64,000 nucleotides of DNA from Oscillospiraceae bacterium (GCA_024684395.1 JAIKWY010000121.1:30259-94258), one strand, 5' to 3'; shown: positions 35,676 through 45,831, counted from the first letter of the stretch. Translations and numbers: made by a program. Notes: a model not told the origin generated them from the sequence alone.

Positions 35676-36820
35676 AAGAATTTTTTGAAAAAGCAAAGAA
35701 ATACTTCCGTACATCGGACACCTCGCTGATCCTCGCTGTCATGATCTGTTCGGCGATCAGTTGTCTGATGCTGTTCAGCATCGCCTCCAATGAGCTCGAG
35801 AGCCGCTGCGACATGGGTACCTTCCGGACGCAGCTCGTGGCGAGCGTCCTGGGCATCATCATGGTCGTCGTGCTCAGCGTGATCGACTATAATAAGTACA
35901 TCCGGCTGTGGTTCATCTATGCGCCGTTTGCCGCCGTCATGACGCTCCTGACGTTCACGCCCCTCGGCTACAGCAGAGGCGGTGCGGACGACCGTGCATG
36001 GCTCCAGCTCGGTCCGCTGTACCTCCAGCCCTCGGAGCTGCTGAAGCTGGCGTTCATCCTGACCTTCTCCTACCATTTAGCAAGGGATGAGGAGCAGATG
36101 AACAAGCTCACGCACATGCTCCTGCTCTGCCTGCACGGGCTGTTCCCGATCGGCATCGTGGCATTGCAGGGCGACTATGGTACGGCGATCGTCTTTGGCA
36201 TCATCTTCCTGGCGGAGCTGCTCAGCTCGAAGATCGCCATGCGCTATATCCTGTCCTTAGCCATTCTGATCCCGACCGCCTGCGTGGTCGCCTGGAATTT
36301 CCTGTTGCAGGATACGCATAAGAACCGTATCCTCGTGCTGATCCATCCCGGCACCGATCCGGAGAACCTCGAATACCAGCAGGATCGGGCGCTTTCCGCA
36401 CTTGCCAACGGCGGCACGTTCGGTGCAGGGCTCCTCGACGGGGACTATGTCCGTGTCCCGGAGATGCACAACGACTTCATCTATTCCTACGTCGGACAGG
36501 TCTGGGGCATCATCGGCTCGCTGCTCGTGCTCGGACTGCTCGTGTTCATCTGCACAAAGGTGCTCATCGACAGCGTCAATTCCAAGAATCTACAGGGCAA
36601 ATTCATCTGCGTCGGCACGTTCGGCATGCTCTTTGCCCACTGCTTCATGAACATCGGCATGGTGCTCAAGACGATGCCCGTTATCGGCATCCCGCTGCCC
36701 TTCATGAGCGCAGGCGGCACGGCGGTGCTGTGTATGTACACGGCGATCGGGCTCGTCAACAGTACACGCTGTCACAATGTCCGCAAATACCGCATTTTCT
36801 ACAATGCCGAACCCGATTGA
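35672..36820 (+). CDS. rodA: RodA-type SEDS peptidoglycan polymerase
   Basis: 382 aa. GTG start overlapping the previous stop (GTGA). About ten membrane segments. SEDS signatures: RAWLQLGPLYLQPSELLKLA (~108-127), the extracellular QQDRALSALANGGTFGAGLL loop, HNDFIYSYVGQVWG, and LPFMSAGGTA near the C-terminus. SEDS proteins polymerise glycan strands from lipid II. This one lies outside the dcw cluster, so the elongation (RodA) role is preferred; a sporulation SpoVE role is possible. Confidence 0.9.
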   Translation: MKEFFEKAKKYFRTSDTSLILAVMICSAISCLMLFSIASNELESRCDMGTFRTQLVASVLGIIMVVVLSVIDYNKYIRLWFIYAPFAAVMTLLTFTPLGYSRGGADDRAWLQLGPLYLQPSELLKLAFILTFSYHLARDEEQMNKLTHMLLLCLHGLFPIGIVALQGDYGTAIVFGIIFLAELLSSKIAMRYILSLAILIPTACVVAWNFLLQDTHKNRILVLIHPGTDPENLEYQQDRALSALANGGTFGAGLLDGDYVRVPEMHNDFIYSYVGQVWGIIGSLLVLGLLVFICTKVLIDSVNSKNLQGKFICVGTFGMLFAHCFMNIGMVLKTMPVIGIPLPFMSAGGTAVLCMYTAIGLVNSTRCHNVRKYRIFYNAEPD

Positions 36821-36836
36821 TCCCGAAAGGAGAACT

Positions 36837-37331
36837 ATGATCCAAAAATACTGGCATTTCATCTTTCCGCTCCTGATGCTGGCGCTGATGGTCTTCATCT
36901 TCTGCATGTCCGCACAGCCGGCAGATGACAGCACCGTGACCAGCAGCCGCTTTGCCACATTTGCCGCACGGCATATGCTGACCAATTTCCGGGAATTTGA
37001 CGCCGCAGACCAGGAGAAGATCATCTCCGGTCTGACCTTAGTCGTCCGGAAAGGGGCACATTTCTCGGAATATGCGCTGCTTGCGTTCCTCTGCTATCTT
37101 TGGCTGCACCGCATGAAGGCGGGCGCTCTGCTCGCATTTCTGGCATCGGCGGTCTATTCCGTGACGGATGAGCTGCACCAGAGCCTTGTCCCGGGGCGCT
37201 CCTGTGAGCTGCGGGACGTTCTGGTGGACAGTTCCGGCGCCCTCTGCGGGGTGATCGCAGCGTTCGTTTTCCTCTCGGCGCTTTACTGCCTGATCCATAA
37301 GGAGATCCAGTCCTGGGGTACCTGGAAATGA
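36837..37331 (+). CDS. VanZ family membrane protein
   Basis: 164 aa; ATG at 36837 behind GAAAGGAGAAC. Hydrophobic segments surround the VanZ signature RKGAHFSEYALLAFL and SVTDELHQSLVPGRSCELRD followed by DVLVDSSGALCG. VanZ-like proteins are associated with envelope stress and low-level teicoplanin resistance. It is the last gene of the comM-rodA operon. Confidence 0.9.
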   Translation: MIQKYWHFIFPLLMLALMVFIFCMSAQPADDSTVTSSRFATFAARHMLTNFREFDAADQEKIISGLTLVVRKGAHFSEYALLAFLCYLWLHRMKAGALLAFLASAVYSVTDELHQSLVPGRSCELRDVLVDSSGALCGVIAAFVFLSALYCLIHKEIQSWGTWK

Positions 37332-37661
37332 CCCGACGCATCAAAATGCAATAGAAAAAAGCGTTTTTGGGGTGCGTCTTTGACGGAATTTACATATCAT
37401 AGCTTGACTATCATCTGCCAATATATACCAAAAATATTACAAAATTTCTTCTGATCCTACAAAATTAGGCGTGGGATCAGATTTTTTTTTCGTGCATCCT
37501 GTGGTTTTTTCTGTTACCGATTTGACATTTTTGTTTTTTTGTGCTATAATAGCAAAGGAAACAGAAGGAAATGCCAATTAGTGGCAATTTGAACCAACCA
37601 GCGGCAGGAAGATGCCTGCCTTGATCCGGTCTGCCGACCGGTTATCTTAGGAGGATGATCT
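37332..37661 (+). promoter_or_regulatory. Gene-free stretch with promoter and three leader hairpins
   Basis: AT-rich intergenic region. A strong promoter has TTGACA at 37522-37527 and TATAAT at 37545-37550 with a 17-base spacer. The leader then contains three consecutive short hairpins: TGCCA/TGGCA (37574-37586), GGCAGG/CCTGCC (37603-37620) and CCGGT/ACCGG (37626-37641). The ribosome binding site TAGGAGG follows directly after the third. The leader matches no riboswitch consensus I know. Nothing else is seen in 37332-37520. Confidence 0.65.
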
Positions 37662-39374
37662 ATGAATAGACGACTGACAGTGATCCTGACAGCCTGCACA
37701 GCGCTGCTGTGTGTGCCTGCAGGGATTGTCACGCCGACGAACTCTACTGTTATCACCGCACACGCTTCCGAGAACGGCAGCTGCGGCAGCAACGCCGAAT
37801 GGAGCTTTGACGGTAACAGTACACTGACGATCAGCGGTACAGGGGCGATGGCGGATTATGAAAGCGCATCGGATACGCCCTGGTACGACATCCGCAGCAG
37901 CATCGAGCACATCGTAGTCAAGGAGGGCATGACCTCCATCGGCGCCAATGCGTTCCGCTTCTGCGCATTCCTTCAGGATGTGACACTTCCTGAAGGTCTG
38001 ACCGTGATCGGCGATTCTGCATTTTACAGCAGCGGTGTTTCCGCTGTGAATTTCCCGGATTCCCTGGAGGAGATCGGTGCCAGTGCCTTTGCGGATACCA
38101 GACTCACCGAGGCTGAGCTCCCGCAGCACCTGACAACGGTCGGCGAGAACGCCTTCTACGCCTGCACCGCATTACAGCAGGTGATCATCCCGGAATCCAC
38201 TGACTACATCGGTACCGGCGCTTTCTTCCAGTGCGAGGCGCTGGATAAGGTCACGGTACTGAACATCGACTGCCAGATCGGCGGCGGCGAGGAGACCGGC
38301 ACGACCATCACAGCCGGTACGCTGATCGGCTATCCGAGCTCGACTGCCGAGAAATATGCCGCTATGTTCGGCATCTGCTTCCAGAGCCTGTATGAGACCG
38401 CTCTGGAGCCCGGCGACATCAACGGCGACAAGATCGTCAATGCGAGCGATGCCGCCAAGGTCCTGATCGTTGCAGCGATCATCGGCACCGGCGATGAGTC
38501 CGGTCTGACGCTCTCCCAGGAGAACGCAGCCGACTTCAACGGCGACGGCATGATCAACGCTTCCGATGCCACCGGCATCCTCTGCCACGCTGCCAATGCA
38601 GGCGTCGGCGAAGCGCTTGTAACAGCACCGGCACCGGTCAATACCATTGAGGCACTGAATGTTTCCAGGATCTCCGTATCCTGCCTCAAGGTCACATGGA
38701 ACGCCGCAGACGGCATGACCTACAATGTCCGCTGCGAGTCCACCGATCCGAATTACGCTTATTCCAGCATGATCTACTACGAGAAGAAGTCCGAGGGTCT
38801 GTGCTATGTCACCGGTCTGCGTGAGAACTCCGAGTACCAGATCACGGTCGAGGCTGACGGCAACAGCGCCGTTTCCGGCACTGCGATCGGTCATACCGAG
38901 CAGGTCGAAGTCCTTGCCGAGTACCCGCATGAGGAAGGCTGGACGAACTGCTTCGCCTATGAGCCTGTCAGCGGTCTGAAGAAGGATCCCGCCTACAGTG
39001 CGATCCAGGGCTGCACGGTGGACGCCATCACCAACATGGGCGTTATGCGTGATCCCTACGGCGATTACTGCTGTGCGATGGGTCTCTTCTACGGCAGATG
39101 CGGCGACCGTTTCCTCGTGGAGATGGAGAACGGCGCACAGTTCACCGTCAAGATCTGCGACAGCAAGGGCAACGGCTCCGACGGCGAGGGCAGATACCAC
39201 AGATTCGGCGGCACAGGCAAGTGCATCATCGAGTTCATCTACAGCAACGGCAACCTGCCGTCCTATCCGGCAAATATGGGCACCTTCGGCGGCAAGAACT
39301 GGAGCGGTCTGGATCTGACCGAGAACATCAAGTCCATCAAGAAGATCAGCTTCGGCGATATGATCGAATATTGA
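37662..39374 (+). CDS. Secreted LRR protein with internal dockerin, FN3 and C-terminal module
   Basis: 570 aa; ATG behind TAGGAGG. Signal peptide (1 to ~36). Residues ~36-245 hold a short BspA-type LRR region (SIGANAFRFC; VIGDSAFYSSG; IPESTDYIGTGAFFQC). A complete two-repeat dockerin follows (DINGDKIVNASDAAKVLI near 252 and DFNGDGMINASDATGILC near 293), placed internally rather than at the terminus. A fibronectin type III domain (~326-410) and a Cys-containing C-terminal module (~418-570, GDRFLVEMENGAQFTVKICD) complete it. It probably attaches to a cohesin-bearing scaffold or the cell surface. Confidence 0.82.
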   Translation: MNRRLTVILTACTALLCVPAGIVTPTNSTVITAHASENGSCGSNAEWSFDGNSTLTISGTGAMADYESASDTPWYDIRSSIEHIVVKEGMTSIGANAFRFCAFLQDVTLPEGLTVIGDSAFYSSGVSAVNFPDSLEEIGASAFADTRLTEAELPQHLTTVGENAFYACTALQQVIIPESTDYIGTGAFFQCEALDKVTVLNIDCQIGGGEETGTTITAGTLIGYPSSTAEKYAAMFGICFQSLYETALEPGDINGDKIVNASDAAKVLIVAAIIGTGDESGLTLSQENAADFNGDGMINASDATGILCHAANAGVGEALVTAPAPVNTIEALNVSRISVSCLKVTWNAADGMTYNVRCESTDPNYAYSSMIYYEKKSEGLCYVTGLRENSEYQITVEADGNSAVSGTAIGHTEQVEVLAEYPHEEGWTNCFAYEPVSGLKKDPAYSAIQGCTVDAITNMGVMRDPYGDYCCAMGLFYGRCGDRFLVEMENGAQFTVKICDSKGNGSDGEGRYHRFGGTGKCIIEFIYSNGNLPSYPANMGTFGGKNWSGLDLTENIKSIKKISFGDMIEY

Positions 39375-39391
39375 TCGCAAAACATACTCAT

Positions 39392-39427
39392 TCACCGCAC
39401 GATCCGGCGTTTTTCAGGTCGTGCGGT
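39392..39427 (+). terminator. Terminator after the LRR-dockerin-FN3 gene
   Basis: Inverted repeat ACCGCACGA / TCGTGCGGT with a T-containing loop 20 bases after the stop. There is no clear T-run after the stem, so efficiency is uncertain. Confidence 0.55.
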
Positions 39428-39457
39428 ATTGGTCTATCTATGGGAAGGGGGATATCC

Positions 39458-42081
39458 ATGAAAAAAACTGTAACAAACTGACTGCCCTGCTGCTGACGAT
39501 CGTGCTCAGTGTCGTGAACCTGCTGCTTCTGCCGGCGGGCGTGACGGCTTCTGCGGCGGTCTCCGTAGCGACCAACCAGCCGATGCAGAGCTGGTCGGCA
39601 CCCATCAAGGCGGGCGGCACGTCCTATACCCTGCATCTCTGGGTGTCGGATGACCGGATGGGCGAATGGCAAGCCAACGCCGTCTATCACCGTGGCAACA
39701 TGCACTTCATCTGCTACGAGCTCACGAACGACTCGACCGGCAAGCTGGCGAACGACATCAATTTTGAAGCCAAGGCTGTCATCTACAATCCCAACGGCAT
39801 CATTTCCCATCAGATGACCTACAGCAGTGAATACAGCTACCATGACGATTACGGCACGGATGTCAGCGCTGCCCGGAACTATATCGGTCATACCGCCGAG
39901 ATGCTCGGCAAGTGGAAGGGCACCGTCAGCGTGACAGGTGATGTTTATGTGGAGACGACCGTCTACTGGGACGTGACCATCCCCTATGTCAATCTGCATG
40001 TCTGGTCATCTGACCAGAAAATGGGCGATCCCTACGGCGGCAACAGCGACCCGTTCAGCCTCGGTCAGAGAGCCTATCTTTGCTATGAGCTGACCGACCT
40101 CGACAACGGCAGGCGGCTCGACGGCAAAGTCGGCGGCTATACGGTGCTGATGCGGATGATCGACCCGGACGGCAAGGAGTATTCGAGCGACGTCTACACG
40201 GAGAAGACCGGATTCAACGAAGGATTCAGCCTTGCCTACACGTCGATCAGCAAGGAGATGCACAAGACCGGTCAGTGGACGGGTATCGTCACCATGACCG
40301 GCGATATCGACATCGAGCTGACGGTCAGCTGGCTCGTCACGGACGGTACTGTCACGCCGGTGATCCCCTCCGAGCCGAGCGATACAAACTTCATCTGGGG
40401 ACAGGACAACTGGAGCTTTGACAACAGCAGCAATTACTACACCTACGGCTACTACATCAACAGCAAGATGCTCTACAAGCTGGGCGGCGACTTCGGTCTG
40501 ACCAATGTCGAGCGTGAGCTGCTCCAGAAGAACATGGGCGATGACATGCAGAAGAGCTTCGGCGGTGCCTGCTTCGGCATCACGATCTCCGAGATCCTCG
40601 CCAAGAACGGCAAGCTCGACCTGACCCGCTATGACGCCGACAAGGTCGTCAACCGCAACGAGAACACCGAGGATATGCTCTCGCTGACGAACTTCGTCTT
40701 TGAGATGCAGAACATCCCCTGCATGAACCAGATCGCCCGCAACACGAGCGTCAACCGCATCCTCGACACCCGCACACAGGATGAATTTATCCGGACGCTC
40801 GAATCCGCCGTCTGCACCGGCGACGGGCTGATCAACCTCATCTTCGGCATGACCAATTCCCAGGGACAGACCTCCGGCCTGCACTCCATTCTGGCCTATG
40901 GCGCAGAAAAGGGCAGCTGGAGCTACTATTTCAACGGCTCGACCCACTACTATGACCGCCGCATTTTGATCGCCGACCCGAATTATCTGTCTCAGAATTA
41001 TCTCCTGGACGACGCCTGTCTGTATTATCGCTCCGATGATTACAGCTGGATGCTCCCGGCTTACTGCTACGGCAACACCTACTGCTACTGGGATGCTTCC
41101 TTCGGCAGCAATGAGAAATACGGCTTCATCCGCAATGTCCTCAAGCACACCGGCATGAAGAACTACACCGACCTCATGGTCGATACGCCCAGCTCCGTCT
41201 ATCTCCCGGGTCTTGCCATCCTCAACAGCAGCCAGGAGAACCCCTGCATCCGCACGATCGAGGGCACCGGCAACGACAGCCTCGGCGACAGCGGCAGAAT
41301 CGAGCCGTATTTCAACACGGATGCCAGCGGCGAGCTCCACGACTGGTATGCCTACGGTCTCGGCAACCCGACAGCCTCCTACGAGCTGTATGACGATACG
41401 GCGCCTGCCTCCTTCGAGACGATCATGGACTACGAGGATGTTGTCTACATCAGCGAGGTGGACAACACGACCAATGTCTATTTCAGCCCCAAGGGACAGA
41501 TCGAGCTCAAGGGCAAGAACCTGACCTATGATTTCTCCATCATCACCAACAAGGAGCGCTGCGTGACCGACTGGTTCAAGCTCCAGGTCAGAGGCAAGGG
41601 CGGCAACAACATGCTGTGTGCCATCTCCCCGGATGGCTATGTGCTGCGGGGCGATGATCTCCACGATGTGGATCTGTTCGCCTGCAACACCACGCACTAT
41701 GCCTATCTGACGTTCTCCACAAACTACAAGAATGTTCTGGTCTACGAGATCTCGCCCACCAACATCGGTGTGGCAGCCGACACGGACAATGACGGCAAGT
41801 ACGAGACCGTCATTGCAGAAGGGGAGACCCTTTCGATCGGCGCCGGCGATGTCAATGCCGACCGTCTGATCAACGCATCCGATGCAGCGCTGGTACTGAT
41901 CGCAGCCGCAAGGCTCGGTGCCGGCACGGATCCCGGTCTGACCGAGGTACAGGCAGAGAACGCCAATGTCAACGGCGACCAGCTCATCAATGCCACCGAT
42001 GCGGCGATCATCCTGATCTATGCCGCCGCCGTTGGAGCCGGTCGTGAAGTCGGAGACATCCGAGACTTCACCCCCCAATAA
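39458..42081 (+). CDS. Secreted papain-like cysteine peptidase with dockerin; start region frameshifted at A7
   Basis: About 874 aa if the frameshift is resolved. The ATG at 39458 (behind GGGAAGGGGGAT) is followed by seven A (39461-39467). In the annotated frame it stops at 39479-39481 after seven codons. A -1 shift on the A run gives MKKNCNKLTALLLTIVL, a good signal peptide that continues in the long ORF. Two related beta domains (about 40-178 and 178-296) precede a papain-like domain with GGACFGITIS (candidate Cys, ~370), GLHSILAYG (candidate His, ~475) and IADPNY (~505). A two-repeat dockerin closes the protein (DVNADRLINASDAALVLI; NVNGDQLINATDAAIILI). Confidence 0.75.
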
Positions 42082-42464
42082 GGCAGCGGGGAGCCCCCGC
42101 GGGCAGGTTGCTTCGCGGATTGAAAATGCACTTCTTCGTTTATCGCATGCCCCCAATGCTTCGCAAAGGGGGCATCGCTGTTTTTCCTTAGCACATCGCA
42201 GCTAAAGCTGCTCCTGTGCAGTTCTTCGGGGGTTCAATGGATGGTGCACCAACAGCGTATGTTCTGCGCCCCCAATGCAACGAAGCCCCGGCGTGCGTCT
42301 GCCCGTGCGGGCTCCGCACTTTTGCATGATGCCCGGCGGAAATACAGGCACTTTTTGTATTTCCTGCCATAATACGGGAATTTGCATTGACTTTTCGCCG
42401 ATAATTTGCTATAATAAATAAGTTGATTACCTGAAATTTACCGATATTAAGCGAGGTCTGATCT
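42082..42464 (+). repeat. Gene-free stretch with repeat family 3, terminator and promoter for yfhO
   Basis: 42082-42112 is a reverse-orientation copy of the family 3 hairpin (GCGGGGAGCCCCCGC core with GCAGGTTGC flank). 42147-42185 is a terminator for the peptidase gene (ATGCCCCC/GGGGGCAT, then CGCTGTTTTT). 42387-42415 is the yfhO promoter: TTGACT, 17 bases, TATAAT. The part between 42186 and 42386 has scattered GC-rich short palindromes but no convincing gene. Confidence 0.65.
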
Positions 42465-45194
42465 ATGGAAGAAACCGCACGCACCTCTGCTCCGGCAGAG
42501 ACTGCAAAGCCTGCCAAGAAGAAAGCCGGTATCCCGGAATGGGTGGAGAAGCTCCTGCCCTATCTGCTGCCGCCGCTTGCTGTGATGGCACTCATGCTTG
42601 TCAATTTCTATGCGAACAAGCTCTATCCCTTCGGGGAGGGGACGGTCGCATGGTGCGACATGACCCAGCAGGTCGTTCCGCTTCTGTGCGACTTCAAGGA
42701 CATCCTGACCGGCAAGGACGGGCTGTTCCTCAATTTTGACAATGCCGGCGGCATGAATATGTGGGCGGTCGTGTTCTTCTTCGTGTCCAGCCCGCTCTCG
42801 GTGCTCGTTCTGTTCGTCGATAAGATGGACATGATCTATTTTGTCAATATCCTCTGCATCCTGAAACTCATGCTCTGCTCCCTGACAGCGGTGGTCTATT
42901 TCCGCCGCAGGGTACCGGCGCTCGATGCGGTCTGGGGCGGCATCTTCTCCGTCGCCTATGCGCTGAGCGGCTATGCGATGCTCTACTACCAGAACAACAT
43001 CTGGCTGGATATGATGTACCTCTTCCCGCTGCTGATGACAGCGTTCGGCGAGATGCTCGATCACCGGAGACTGTGGCCCTATGTCGCAGTCCTGACCGCC
43101 ATGATGATCGTCAACTACTACATCGGCTACATGATCGTGCTCTATGTCCTCCTGTTCATGGGGCTTTTCTGCTTCATGTACTGGAAGGACAAGAAATACA
43201 CCTATGCTGCCGTTGATTTTGTGACGGGCTCTCTGCTTGCCGCATTGCTGTCGGCGGCGGTCTGGCTGCCCAGCTTCATCCAGTACCTCGGCAGCGGCAG
43301 AAAGGGCAGCTTCTTCGAGCCCTTCGAGAACAGCGGCTTCTTTGCCCGCTACCAGACAACGCTCCCCACGCTGATGCACGCCGTGCTGGTGCTGGTGATC
43401 TTCCTTGTCTGCATCATGGACGGCAAGCGCCGGGAGAAGCGGGTCAATTTCTATCTGTTTTTGCTCCCGCTGCTGTGCATCCCGCTGTATGTGGAGCCGC
43501 TCAACCTGATGTGGCACACTGGCAGCTATATGGCATTCCCGTCCCGCTACGGCTTCATCCCACAGTTCGTCATGATCGCTGCGACCGCAATGATGTTCAG
43601 CGATGCCAAGCACCGCCCTGTCAAGGAGCTGAAAGGCAAGCTGATGCCGCTGTTTGCGCTCCTGATGGTCTGCTCGACAGCATTGTTCTTTGTCACACGG
43701 TTCATGTTCGCCTTCGTCAAGGACAACCGGGACGCCGTCTCTGCCTATGTAGGCGGTCTGTGGGGCAATGACCGTTCCTTCCACATGATCATCAAGATGA
43801 TGTTCTTCCTCGGCGGCACCTATCTGCTGTACTACATGCTGTTCCGCAAGGGGCGGCTCACACGGGAAGTCTTCACGATGCTCTGTGCGCTGCTGCTGGC
43901 GGTCGAGGGCTACTGCAATCTCGACATCTACATGAGCTCGGCGCATTACAAGGAGCCGGAGCGTGCCGTTGACCAGCGCATGGTCATGGATCTCGGCGAC
44001 CGCATCGAGGATGAGGATTTCTACCGGGTGCGCACGTCGTCCAAGCTGTTCGACATCAATCTGGTCGGAGCGATGGGCTACAATTCCATCAGCCACTACA
44101 CCTCCCTGACCTCCTTCGACTATATGGACATGATGAAGCGCATGGGCTACTCCTCCTACTGGATGGAAGTCGGCTCCTACGGCGGCACCGAGCTGACCGA
44201 TGCGCTGTTCTGCATGAAGTACAACATCCGTGCCGGCGAGCCGCACCGGGATACTGTTTACTACAACAACAAGTATTCCATCGACCCGATCGGCTATTCG
44301 CTGCCGCTCGGCATCGTCACCCATGCTTCCGGCGATCTCAACATCTCCGAGATGGAGCGCTGCGAGGTGCAGCAGTACATCTATGAGAACACGATCGGCA
44401 ACCCCGGCGATCAGCTCGTGGTACGCTGCGAAGCCGAAAACGCCGACGAGATCGAGAAGCTCGAAGACCGCTACTACCTCGAAGAGGGCACGGAGCTGCA
44501 CTACACGGTCGATGTCACCGGCAAACAGAGCCTGTATTTCGACTGCTTCGACAAGGTCTCCAACTCCATCAAGGAGGAGATCAACGACAGTTTCAGCATT
44601 ACAGTCAACGGCAACTGCGTCAACGGCTGCTATCCCTCCAGCGGCGAGAACGGGCTCCTGAGACTCGGCGTGTTCGAGAATGAGACCGTGGAGGTCGATG
44701 TGAAATGTCTCCGGGACTGCGACTGTGCTTCCTTCGGCGTGTTCCTGATGGATCTGGACATGCTCTATAGCAGCACGCCGCAGGCTGCTGACTTCAACCA
44801 GAAGGCAGGCAAGCTTACCGGAACGGTCCAGGCATCCGCCGGCGACCGCCTGATCCTGAGCATCCCCTACAGTGAGAGCCTGAAAGTCCGTGTCAACGGC
44901 AAGACCGTGACACCGGCAAGAGTATTTGACGATATGCTCTGCATCGATCTTGCGGAGGGCAATAACACGATCACCGTCACCGGCACAGCGAAGGGCTTTG
45001 TCCCGGGTCTGCTCATCACACTGGCAGGCATCGTGCTCTGTGTGGTCTGCAAGCGCTGCCGCCGGAAGCTGACGATCCCGGCAGAGGTGCAGAAGGTCGC
45101 CTTCTTGCTTGCGATCCTGCTCGGCGTTCTGACGATCCTGTTCGTCTATGTGATGCCGCTTGCTGTGAATATGCGTGTGGTCACAGGCATCTGA
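42465..45194 (+). CDS. yfhO: YfhO family multi-pass membrane protein
   Basis: 909 aa. About 12-14 membrane segments in the first 470 residues (for example FPFGEGTVAWCDMTQQVVPL region, LSGYAMLYYQNNIWLDMMYL), followed by a large extracytoplasmic domain and a C-terminal membrane pair. The order and length match YfhO-type GT-C-like proteins implicated in glycosylating lipoteichoic or other envelope polymers. Asp-containing first loop (EGTVAWCD) is in the position of the GT-C acidic motif. Transcribed from its own promoter. Confidence 0.88.
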   Translation: MEETARTSAPAETAKPAKKKAGIPEWVEKLLPYLLPPLAVMALMLVNFYANKLYPFGEGTVAWCDMTQQVVPLLCDFKDILTGKDGLFLNFDNAGGMNMWAVVFFFVSSPLSVLVLFVDKMDMIYFVNILCILKLMLCSLTAVVYFRRRVPALDAVWGGIFSVAYALSGYAMLYYQNNIWLDMMYLFPLLMTAFGEMLDHRRLWPYVAVLTAMMIVNYYIGYMIVLYVLLFMGLFCFMYWKDKKYTYAAVDFVTGSLLAALLSAAVWLPSFIQYLGSGRKGSFFEPFENSGFFARYQTTLPTLMHAVLVLVIFLVCIMDGKRREKRVNFYLFLLPLLCIPLYVEPLNLMWHTGSYMAFPSRYGFIPQFVMIAATAMMFSDAKHRPVKELKGKLMPLFALLMVCSTALFFVTRFMFAFVKDNRDAVSAYVGGLWGNDRSFHMIIKMMFFLGGTYLLYYMLFRKGRLTREVFTMLCALLLAVEGYCNLDIYMSSAHYKEPERAVDQRMVMDLGDRIEDEDFYRVRTSSKLFDINLVGAMGYNSISHYTSLTSFDYMDMMKRMGYSSYWMEVGSYGGTELTDALFCMKYNIRAGEPHRDTVYYNNKYSIDPIGYSLPLGIVTHASGDLNISEMERCEVQQYIYENTIGNPGDQLVVRCEAENADEIEKLEDRYYLEEGTELHYTVDVTGKQSLYFDCFDKVSNSIKEEINDSFSITVNGNCVNGCYPSSGENGLLRLGVFENETVEVDVKCLRDCDCASFGVFLMDLDMLYSSTPQAADFNQKAGKLTGTVQASAGDRLILSIPYSESLKVRVNGKTVTPARVFDDMLCIDLAEGNNTITVTGTAKGFVPGLLITLAGIVLCVVCKRCRRKLTIPAEVQKVAFLLAILLGVLTILFVYVMPLAVNMRVVTGI

Positions 45195-45202
45195 AACAAG
45201 AG

Positions 45203-45231
45203 AGCTTCCGGAAAACCCGGAAGCTCTTAGT
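45203..45231 (+). terminator. Terminator after yfhO
   Basis: GAGCTTCCGG / CCGGAAGCTC stem 8 bases after the stop. A second similar hairpin (GAGCCTCCGG / CCGGAAGCTC, 45295-45320) probably serves the convergent Nudix gene. Confidence 0.65.
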
Positions 45232-45335
45232 CTGTCAAAAAAGCCTTTTGCGGGGTGTGGGGGCAGTCGAAGCAAGATCTTAGAGTTTAAAAAAAGAGCC
45301 TCCGGATCCCCGGAAGCTCTTTCATTCACTATGTC

Positions 45336-45752
45336 TCATCCCGCCGCATTCTTGATGACGTTCCTTGCCTTGATGACGATGTTTTTGTCATTCTCATAGG
45401 TCAGCATGTGCGCCGCATGACCGATATCCACCCACCGCACCTCGGAGATCTCCTCCGCCTGGGGGACATAGTCGTAATTGCGTGCCTTCCCGATGAAGTA
45501 GACGACCACCTTCTGGGTGTCACGTTTCGGGGAATAGGAGACAGTCTCCCGGAAGGTCGGGTCAATGATCACGTCGATCGACGTCTCCTCCTTGATCTCA
45601 CGGATGGCAGTCTCGACCTCTGTTTCACCAGCCTCTACATGCCCCTTGGGGAACGACCAGTGTCCGCTGTTGATGTGGCGGATGAGAAGGATCTCGATAT
45701 TCCCGTGAAATCTGCGGTACACGATCGCACCGCACGATTTTTCGTGCCGCAT
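45336..45752 (-). CDS. Nudix hydrolase, diadenosine polyphosphatase-like
   Basis: 138 aa; ATG at 45752 behind GAAAGGAAG. Complete Nudix box GHVEAGETEVETAIREIKEE (~38-57). The N-terminus (EKSCGAIVYRRFHGNIEILL and GHWSFPKG) resembles bacterial Ap4A hydrolases and MutT-like (bis(5'-nucleosyl)-tetraphosphatase) proteins. It should cleave a nucleoside diphosphate linked to another moiety; exact substrate unknown. Confidence 0.92.
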   Translation of the reverse strand: MRHEKSCGAIVYRRFHGNIEILLIRHINSGHWSFPKGHVEAGETEVETAIREIKEETSIDVIIDPTFRETVSYSPKRDTQKVVVYFIGKARNYDYVPQAEEISEVRWVDIGHAAHMLTYENDKNIVIKARNVIKNAAG

Positions 45753-45802
45753 AAAGCGCTTCCTTTCTCCTGCCGGACAGGTTGTGATGGTTTGTTGTAC
45801 TT

Positions 45803-45831
45803 ATTATAGCATATTTTCTCTGTTTTGTCCA
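45803..45831 (-). promoter_or_regulatory. Promoter of the Nudix gene
   Basis: Minus strand TGGACA, 17 bases, TATAAT. Confidence 0.75.

Noticed and set aside
42447..45329. 960-codon open frame opposite yfhO
   Set aside because: His/Glu/Gln-rich antisense shadow of a membrane protein; the plus strand has a promoter, start and YfhO features.
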